In this document: positions 15,314-19,615 of the stretch, piece by piece
Layout of the letters: each line of letters starts with the position of its first letter
How positions within the stretch are numbered: the first letter of the stretch is position 1
From: JAKAGE01 sp964416665
GTDB lineage: Bacteria > Patescibacteriota > Minisyncoccia > UBA6257 > 2-01-FULL-56-20
Reading direction: 5' to 3'
DNA: 19,615 nucleotides
NCBI GenBank assembly: GCA_964416665.1
Contig: CAYQFA010000014.1
Location: 1-19,615 of the forward strand
Notes under the pieces: model-generated
The model's database searches: none
Told to the model about the DNA's origin: nothing
The model's input: the letters and a program-made list of their open reading frames with translations, nothing else
Position numbers and translations under genes: made by a program

Positions 15314-15342
15314 TTGACGCGGTGCGCCGACCGCCTTATCAT
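15314..15342 (+). promoter_or_regulatory. sigma70-type promoter of 99-aa gene with dyad in spacer
   Basis: TTGACG (15314-15319), 17-nt spacer, TATCAT (15337-15342). Start would be near 15349, giving a leader of about 52 nt. The spacer contains the inverted repeat GCGGT (15319-15323) and ACCGC (15330-15334), a possible operator that overlaps the -35 edge. It is one of the few classical promoters in the window. Confidence 0.6.
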
Positions 15343-15400
15343 CAGTGCCAGTAGCCAGTACGGTACGGTGTCAAATTTCCGTTCGAAAGATGGAGTCAGA

Positions 15401-15700
15401 ATGAGCGTGTTAAGTCCCGTGATCAAGTTTCATAAGGATCGGATCAAGCTCCTCAACGATCTTTGCCAAGCGGCAAAGGCTGAAGGGCTCACCACCGCAG
15501 AACGCCAGCGGCACATGGCCCGCTACAGCGACCACTTCGCCACGGCACTATTGCAGGCGAACGACAACCTGCCGGCACTCAGGCAGTTGGCAACACTCGA
15601 GGCCCCGAACGAGGGGGCGAAAGCGAGCCTGAACCGCCGCCTCAGAAGGATCGAAGCGGGTTCATTGCGCCAAACAGAGCTGGCGCACGCGAGGGCGTAA
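15401..15700 (+). CDS. small basic hypothetical protein
   Basis: 99 aa from ATG 15401 (MSVLSPVIKFHKDRIKLLND). The start is set by GGAG at 15392-15395, 5 nt upstream, and by the promoter; an in-frame upstream TTG at 15314 coincides with the -35 box and is rejected. The protein is predicted almost wholly helical, rich in Ala, Leu, Arg and Gln, with net positive charge and no signal peptide, cysteine or membrane helix. I recognise no family. It is a self-contained transcription unit: own promoter, untranslated leader with Shine-Dalgarno sequence, and own terminator. That differs from the leaderless genes around it and could mean recent acquisition or higher expression. Confidence 0.65.
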   Translation: MSVLSPVIKFHKDRIKLLNDLCQAAKAEGLTTAERQRHMARYSDHFATALLQANDNLPALRQLATLEAPNEGAKASLNRRLRRIEAGSLRQTELAHARA

Positions 15701-15729
15701 TTTCGATTTCGTCGCATCATCGGTTTTAC

Positions 15730-15767
15730 GGGAAGCAAAGGCACCACGCTTTTGCTTCCCTCTTTTT
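15730..15767 (+). terminator. intrinsic terminator after 99-aa gene
   Basis: GGGAAGCAAA (15730-15739) pairs perfectly with TTTGCTTCCC (15751-15760), 11-nt loop, followed by TCTTTTTTT. Strong plus-strand intrinsic terminator 29 bp after the stop. Confidence 0.85.
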
Positions 15768-15789
15768 TTATTTCCCGCGCCAGGCATTG

Positions 15790-15798
15790 TGGTATGCT
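15790..15798 (+). promoter_or_regulatory. extended -10 box of ATP-grasp gene
   Basis: TGG (15790-15792) plus TATGCT (15793-15798), 6 nt before the ATG at 15805. Predicts a leaderless mRNA and rejects the upstream in-frame TTG at 15787, which falls in the promoter. Confidence 0.5.
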
Positions 15799-15804
15799 CA
15801 CGTT

Positions 15805-16740
15805 ATGGAGAGAAGAAATGTCGTCATTTGGTTGCGATCGTCGCAAAAGGAAACCTTCACGACGGCGTATCATAAAGGCGCTTCCTACCTGCAGCTCGCC
15901 CACCGCCTGAGCGCGCGCAACCATCTTTTTTTCGCCTATGACGCTGGCAGTTATCACGGCGACGATATATTTTTCCCGGCATTCCGATACGCGAATGGCG
16001 AGTTTGGTGTGCGCGGCGAGAGGGTAAAAGCCGACGTCATCTATAACCTTGGCAACATCCCGGACGAAAACTTTACGACCGCCCGGGCCCGCATCAGTAA
16101 TACTTCCACTTTCAGAAAATTCTTCGCGTCGAAATTCGAGGCGTATAAATTCTTACCGGAATTCTTTCCCAAAACAATTTTTATCGATAACGAAGCCGAT
16201 TTTTTGAAAGCGCTAAAAGATATCCCGACCGAGACGGTCGTTTTCAAGCCAAACGTCGGCACGGGCGGAAGAGGGGTTCGCATTTTTGATAAAACGAACT
16301 TAATGCTTGATGAGGAGATAAAAAAAACGATCGCTGGAGGCGCACTGCTACAGGAATTCATCGATACCAAGAATGGCATTGCGGGCATTTGCGATTCATA
16401 CCACGACCTTCGGCTCGCCATCGTGAACGACACCATAGCACTTACCCACGTACGCGTTCCCGAACCGGGAAGCCTTGTCGCCAATTATCAGCAGGGCGCC
16501 TCCATAAAAGAGTTGGCGCGCGAAGACCTGCCAAAAGAGATTACTCCATTCTATGAGAAGATCCACACAATGATCACTGAAAAATTTCCACACCCGATGT
16601 ATACCATGGACATCGGCATTGACGCCGCGGGCGATCCCCTGCTTTTCGAGATAAACGGCACTACGGCGTTCCCGTGGCCGGAGTTCGAAGGCAGAGACTT
16701 TTTTATAGAAAATCTCGCGCAACATCTGGAGAATTTATAA
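15805..16740 (+). CDS. RimK-like ATP-grasp ligase
   Basis: 311 aa. The C-terminal two thirds form an ATP-grasp fold: Lys148 in VVFKPN, the glycine-rich loop VGTGGRGVRI (151-160), LLQEFI (181-186), SYHDLRLAIVND (198-209), NYQQGAS (227-233), and the metal-binding set Asp269, Glu282 and Asn284 in MDIGIDAAGDPLLFEINGT. This matches RimK/glutathione-synthetase-like enzymes that join a carboxylate to an amine through an acyl phosphate. The N-terminal part (1-115) is the pre-ATP-grasp region, with DVIYNLGNIPDE and a STFRKFFASKFEAYKFLPEFFP segment. The substrate is unknown; a peptide or glutamate ligase is possible. It is monocistronic, with its own -10 box, and lies between two unknown genes. Confidence 0.88.
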   Translation: MERRNVVIWLRSSQKETFTTAYHKGASYLQLAHRLSARNHLFFAYDAGSYHGDDIFFPAFRYANGEFGVRGERVKADVIYNLGNIPDENFTTARARISNTSTFRKFFASKFEAYKFLPEFFPKTIFIDNEADFLKALKDIPTETVVFKPNVGTGGRGVRIFDKTNLMLDEEIKKTIAGGALLQEFIDTKNGIAGICDSYHDLRLAIVNDTIALTHVRVPEPGSLVANYQQGASIKELAREDLPKEITPFYEKIHTMITEKFPHPMYTMDIGIDAAGDPLLFEINGTTAFPWPEFEGRDFFIENLAQHLENL

Positions 16741-16775
16741 ATGCCCCAACCGCTCCTCTCTCGTGACGCGCGGCC

Positions 16776-16804
16776 TTGACAATTCCTCCGCCCAACCCAA
16801 TAAT
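16776..16804 (+). promoter_or_regulatory. consensus promoter of structured leader upstream of 476-aa gene
   Basis: Perfect TTGACA (16776-16781), 17-nt spacer, AATAAT (16799-16804). Start would be near 16811. It is the best -35 box in the window. It lies 36 bp after the ATP-grasp stop and 338 bp before the next large gene. Confidence 0.65.
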
Positions 16805-16814
16805 TAAAAAACAG

Positions 16815-16937
16815 ATGAAAAATATGAGTTCAGCGCAATCTATCGTCCGTTATAGCTATGTGACCACCTCGTTTAAGATGTGGCTTCTTTCGCTTTGCTT
16901 TATTTTGAAGGGATGCCCCACCGGGAGATTACTATGA
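16815..16937 (+). CDS. possible 40-aa leader peptide
   Basis: ATG at 16815, about 4 nt after the predicted transcript start, TGA at 16935-16937. The product (MKNMSSAQSIVRYSYVTTSF, then KMWLLSLCFILKGCPTGRLL) has a short hydrophobic stretch with two cysteines but no run of one amino acid. Its last codons cover a segment that can pair with the left arm of the terminator at 16988. It may be a regulatory leader peptide, a small membrane protein, or a chance frame inside a noncoding RNA; position and structure favour the first or last. Confidence 0.35.
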   Translation: MKNMSSAQSIVRYSYVTTSFKMWLLSLCFILKGCPTGRLL

Positions 16938-16987
16938 ATTCATAAAAGTACCGACAACCAATAAGTACCAACCAGAATTCAGAAAAC

Positions 16988-17014
16988 CCTCCCGGACCTC
17001 CGGGAGGATTTTTC
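16988..17014 (+). terminator. intrinsic terminator / candidate attenuator in leader
   Basis: CCTCCCGG (16988-16995), 4-nt loop, CCGGGAGG (17000-17007), then ATTTTT. Perfect 8-bp GC-rich stem. A 7-base segment CCGGGAG at 16921-16927 is complementary to CTCCCGG (16989-16995) and could act as antiterminator. A nested TGAATTC/GAATTCA stem (16935-16941 with 16975-16981) would support that alternative fold. Confidence 0.7.
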
Positions 17015-17020
17015 ATTAAG

Positions 17021-17102
17021 TCGTGGTCTGAGCATTGCATAAGAATATATATCCAATGTTCAGATCGTGAAAACGGTCTGACGGGTTCTAGCAATAAACC
17101 CG
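17021..17102 (+). promoter_or_regulatory. structured 5' leader with mutually exclusive stems
   Basis: Stem A pairs 17021-17037 with 17054-17070 (17 bp, four of them G-U). Stem B pairs TCAGATCGT (17060-17068) with ACGGTCTGA (17073-17081) around a GAAA tetraloop. They share 17060-17068, so only one can form. Both 5' and 3' competitors carry GGTCTGA (17025 and 17075). Stem C, CGGGTT with AACCCG (17082-17087 and 17097-17102), follows directly. The rest of the leader to 17141 holds a purine-rich GAGGCGAGAAGAAG just before the ATG. I match no named riboswitch class. Confidence 0.5.
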
Positions 17103-17141
17103 GCCCTTTGAAAACTCCATACTACACGAGGCGAGAAGAAG

Positions 17142-18572
17142 ATGAGAAAGCAGAAAGCAACAGTAAGGAAACATGAGCACGTTATCCCTGGCGAGCGGAT
17201 GACCTCGGTTGTCTCCGCTATGCCTGGCGGCGCCGGCGAAAGAGCCTTGAAGGAAATCGCCTCAAAAAGAGGAGAGGCGGGCACCCGGAACACAAGGAAG
17301 TTCGGCCCATGGCTGGAAATAGAACCGGGAATCCTTCGGTGCAATGGGTCAGTGTTGTCCCAGAGCGGCAAGGAATTCAGAATGGATCTGGTCCTCGGCA
17401 AGAAGGAGGGACTTTTCCTTTCGGAAGTTGCCGGAAGCAAGCACTCTCTCCGGCATGTCGAGACGGGAAGCAACGGCTTCAAGATCGACATCGGCAAAGA
17501 ACTGCCCGATCGTCGAATCAGCGACCTGGCCAATCAAGTCGTAAGCTGGGTCATCCACGGAAACTTTTGGGAAAATCGGCCCGGGAATATCTGTAATCAT
17601 CCCTACGGCGACGACCCGAACCGACCTGTCAATTTCTTCTTCAAGGTAACCGACGGAGGGGCGAAAAACATGACCCTACGCCAGTTCCTGGAAGCCGACG
17701 GCATCCGTTCAAGCCACGTCGGGAACTGGCGGCCACATACCTTGGTTGCGGCAGCCTGCGGCGTCCCGGTAACCCTCCACGAGTTCACGCAAAACAGCGA
17801 CCGGACCGCGACGTTCCGCGGACATCACATCTCGAAAGATCCCGATGACATATGGGGACCCTACACCCGTATGAACCCGAGCGGCGTCGCGTCGAACGGG
17901 TTCGGATCGGAAATCTCCCACATCGCTCGCGCTGCGGCTTCGCCGTTCGCGTTTCACCTCCACGCAACCCGACTCAATTTCCCGAACACCGTCCTCGAAT
18001 CGGCGAACTTGATCGAAAAACTCGGCATGGAACTTCTTGAGCGGACCATCGCAGGCATCGCCGCTCAAGAACCCGAACGATTCTATCGGCTCATCGACGA
18101 ACGCGGCCGCACTCACCGCCTTGACCACACAACCTCAACAAACCTTGTCTTCGAAGGAGGCGAAGAATTCCCAATCGTGGAGATCGTGGAAAACGTTGAG
18201 CAAACGCTTCAGGAACTTTCTCGCGTTCAAGACGATCCCGGGTTTGATCTCCCGCGGATCAAGCGAGTGGTGCCTGACACCCACTTCTACGCAGTCGTCT
18301 CTGGGTTGGCGCAGGCAGGCGGCGCTCCGATCCTCAACGAGCTGTCAGGCTCCGAGATGTATCGGTACCTGCTGACCGACGAAGGCCAGTCGCTGATGCA
18401 CAGGGTCCGGAATGAACGGCTTTTCCGAATCGCCCGCGACATCGTGGGAGCCGATCAGCTCGAACTTGCCGTCTTCCCACCGATCGTAACGAATGTGCAG
18501 GAAGACCAATACTCGCTCGACCTCGCGACGTTCGACAAGGAACGTTGGCTCTCCCAAAAACTGGGAGCCTAG
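17142..18572 (+). CDS. hypothetical protein of unknown family
   Basis: 476 aa from ATG 17142, preceded by a purine-rich GAGGCGAGAAGAAG that could serve as a Shine-Dalgarno sequence; ATG 17199 (MTSVVSAMPGG) is a less likely alternative. The protein is soluble, with no signal peptide or membrane helix. The first 30 residues are basic (MRKQKATVRKHEH). Residues about 55-115 look beta-rich; about 125-190 carry NQVVSWVIHGNFWEN, ICNHPYGDDPNRPVNFFFK and MTLRQFLEADGI; about 225-250 has HEFTQ and FRGHHISKDPDDIWGPYTRMNPSG; about 285-320 and 375-460 are helical. Several His, Asp and Trp residues could be catalytic, but I see no known signature. It follows a structured leader and ends at a strong terminator, so it is a separate regulated unit. 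Confidence 0.8.
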   Translation: MRKQKATVRKHEHVIPGERMTSVVSAMPGGAGERALKEIASKRGEAGTRNTRKFGPWLEIEPGILRCNGSVLSQSGKEFRMDLVLGKKEGLFLSEVAGSKHSLRHVETGSNGFKIDIGKELPDRRISDLANQVVSWVIHGNFWENRPGNICNHPYGDDPNRPVNFFFKVTDGGAKNMTLRQFLEADGIRSSHVGNWRPHTLVAAACGVPVTLHEFTQNSDRTATFRGHHISKDPDDIWGPYTRMNPSGVASNGFGSEISHIARAAASPFAFHLHATRLNFPNTVLESANLIEKLGMELLERTIAGIAAQEPERFYRLIDERGRTHRLDHTTSTNLVFEGGEEFPIVEIVENVEQTLQELSRVQDDPGFDLPRIKRVVPDTHFYAVVSGLAQAGGAPILNELSGSEMYRYLLTDEGQSLMHRVRNERLFRIARDIVGADQLELAVFPPIVTNVQEDQYSLDLATFDKERWLSQKLGA

Positions 18573-18602
18573 ATTTCCTTGCGGACAGAACATCCATCCA
18601 CC

Positions 18603-18655
18603 GGGGCGGTCAGGAATTACCATTCCACCAATGACCGCCCCTTCTTTTTTATTTT
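18603..18655 (+). terminator. strong intrinsic terminator after 476-aa gene
   Basis: GGGGCGGTCA (18603-18612) pairs with TGACCGCCCC (18632-18641), 10 bp perfect. An apical stem GGAAT/ATTCC (18613-18617 with 18622-18626) closes a TACC tetraloop. TTCTTTTTTATTTTTT follows. The minus-strand side lacks a T tract, so it serves the plus-strand gene mainly. Confidence 0.92.
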
Positions 18656-18662
18656 TTGAATG

Positions 18663-19280
18663 CTATAACGCCCGCGCGTCCGCCTTTATCATCTTGATGA
18701 TCTCGGGAAATTTCGACACGGCGAAGTGTCCGTTCTTGCTCTTATAGATGACAATGTGTGCGCTTTTCAATTTTTTCCTGTACTTCTCGGCGTGGGCAAC
18801 AGGCACCACGTCATCATCCTTTGAAAAAAGGAGATGTAGATGCTCGCAGTTTTTCTCGATGAGCGAAAGGTCGGATTTCAGCTTGAAGCCGCCCACGAGA
18901 TCCTCTTCGGAAAGAGAGCCATCAAAAGGCGGGCAGACCAGATATACCGCAAGCGCCTTCCTGGGCAGCTTGTGTTCGGAAAGATACTGCGCAAGAAAAA
19001 TGCCCCCGAGCGAAGACCCCATGAGTATAAAATTCTTTTTTAACAGCGGAAGGTATCGCTCGAAACAGATCTTCCAATCCCGGTATTTCGCGTTGTCCTG
19101 CAACGGCATACGTGGCGTGATCACTGTGAATTTTTTGCCCAAATTTTTTTCGAGGTAAGCGCCGGACCAGCGGATTTTCTTCTCAGCCGTAACCCTTCTA
19201 GTGCTGAGATAACGTAAATAATCCTTCTCGCTTTTGAAGGTCGTTCCCCCATGGATCACAAGCACCTGGATCTTTTTCAT
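18663..19280 (-). CDS. RBBP9/YdeN-like alpha/beta hydrolase
   Basis: 205 aa. Small single-domain alpha/beta hydrolase with VLVIHGGTTF at the first strand (oxyanion region), nucleophile elbow MGSSLGG with Ser90, acid loop FSKDDDVVP (Asp155-157, probably Asp156) and catalytic His185 in SKNGHF. All triad residues are present and ordered. RBBP9/YdeN-type proteins are serine hydrolases, some shown to be esterases or peptidases; the substrate here is unknown. There is no signal peptide, so it is cytoplasmic. It is transcribed toward the 476-aa gene and lies downstream of tmRNA, separated from it by a terminator. Confidence 0.9.
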   Translation of the reverse strand: MKKIQVLVIHGGTTFKSEKDYLRYLSTRRVTAEKKIRWSGAYLEKNLGKKFTVITPRMPLQDNAKYRDWKICFERYLPLLKKNFILMGSSLGGIFLAQYLSEHKLPRKALAVYLVCPPFDGSLSEEDLVGGFKLKSDLSLIEKNCEHLHLLFSKDDDVVPVAHAEKYRKKLKSAHIVIYKSKNGHFAVSKFPEIIKMIKADARAL

Positions 19281-19286
19281 AAATTT

Positions 19287-19292
19287 AGTTTA
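19287..19292 (-). promoter_or_regulatory. -10 box of hydrolase gene
   Basis: Minus-strand TAAACT (19292-19287), 6 nt before the ATG at 19280; the same hexamer is used by yvcK. There is no Shine-Dalgarno sequence (AAATTT precedes the ATG). Confidence 0.45.
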
Positions 19293-19360
19293 GCTTATTG
19301 CTGAAAATTATAGAAACGCAACGCCGGGTGAATGTTGTCGCGAGCAAACCAAAGGAAAAC

Positions 19361-19419
19361 ACCCCTTCTTTTTTTCGACCTTTAGCGTCCGCGCGATCCG
19401 GTCGAAAAAGAGAAGGGGT
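19361..19419 (-). terminator. terminator downstream of tmRNA
   Basis: Arms 19361-19380 and 19400-19419 pair over 20 bp with one internal mismatch (a U-G wobble in plus-strand RNA); 19-nt loop. The minus-strand RNA is followed by GTTTTCCTTT. It sits 12 bp after the tmRNA 3' end and would end that transcript; the T-rich plus-strand side could also work. Confidence 0.8.
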
Positions 19420-19430
19420 CTTTCTTTTAT

Positions 19431-19615
19431 TGGTGGAGATGGGCGGAATCGAACCGCCGTGTAACGATGATGCCGATGAGCCGTCTACGAGCGTAGTCTA
19501 AACGAGTTAGGCGAAAATGATCCTATTTTTCGCGCCAGGCGCAGGATCGTCAGCCTGACACTAGTCCCCTTATATAAGACCGGTATTAGCTCAAGAGACC
19601 CGAACTAGCCGATCC
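19431..19615 (-). ncRNA. ssrA: transfer-messenger RNA, 3' part (5' end outside window)
   Basis: Read on the minus strand, the RNA ends with a T-arm GGCGGTTCGATTCCGCC (19458-19442), then CATCTCCACCA with an encoded CCA at 19433-19431. Upstream of this lies an H-type pseudoknot: GATCCT (19548-19543) pairs with AGGATC (19524-19519), interleaved with GGCGcGAAAA (19536-19527) pairing TTTTCGCC (19517-19510). The segment AGACTACGCTCGTAGACGG is typical of the tmRNA 3' region. The 5' acceptor strand, first pseudoknot and tag reading frame lie beyond the right edge, so the tag peptide cannot be given. It is not a tRNA: no D-arm or anticodon arm is present. Together with SmpB it rescues stalled ribosomes. 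Confidence 0.93.

Noticed and set aside
16811..17014. A known small RNA such as 6S RNA, SRP RNA or RNase P RNA
   Set aside because: The conserved sequence elements of SRP RNA and RNase P RNA are absent, and I find no long 6S-type rod pairing the two ends; it is kept as a possible attenuator leader.
19431..19500. A tRNA gene suggested by the T-arm and CCA end
   Set aside because: There is no anticodon or D-arm; the upstream pseudoknot and length identify tmRNA.

Overview
The window reads as a stretch of bacterial chromosome, most likely from the Candidate Phyla Radiation (Patescibacteria, Parcubacteria-like). This is inference from several signs: small densely packed housekeeping genes, a minimal type IV pilus/pseudopilus cluster, short heptad-repeat proteins, a very long isoleucyl-tRNA synthetase, and start codons that mostly lack a Shine-Dalgarno sequence. 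No transposase, integrase, CRISPR array or rRNA is visible.

Layout. Positions 1-3667 (minus strand) hold a pilus assembly operon, pilC - GspH-like pseudopilin - second prepilin, followed by the N-terminal 435 codons of a secreted glycine-rich surface protein that runs off the left edge. Positions 3708-10615 carry three aminoacyl-tRNA synthetases on the minus strand (trpS, ileS, argS), with one plus-strand coiled-coil gene whose end overlaps the end of ileS. IleS contains a complete histidine phosphatase domain inserted in its catalytic body. smpB (plus) diverges from argS and converges on a DsbA-like membrane-anchored thioredoxin; their ends meet in a 131-bp palindrome. An AI-2E family permease (minus) diverges from a yvcK-nramp operon (plus).

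Positions 15297-18660 are more accessory: a 99-aa unknown gene with its own consensus promoter and terminator, a RimK-like ATP-grasp ligase, a 400-bp structured leader with a possible leader peptide and attenuator, and a 476-aa protein of unknown family ended by a strong terminator. The right end has an RBBP9-like alpha/beta hydrolase and the 3' half of tmRNA (ssrA), both on the minus strand. smpB and tmRNA, the two parts of trans-translation, therefore lie within about 9 kb.

Regulation. Eleven genes have a -10 hexamer that ends only 6-8 nt before the start codon, eight of them exactly 6 nt, often with an extended TGn. This predicts leaderless mRNAs, and it was used to choose several starts. 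The two unknown genes at 15401 and 17142 differ: they have -35/-10 promoters, untranslated leaders and dedicated hairpin terminators. The main points for follow-up are the IleRS-phosphatase fusion, the leaderless promoter grammar, the switch-like leader before the 476-aa gene, and the large palindrome that copies the end of the dsbA-like gene.
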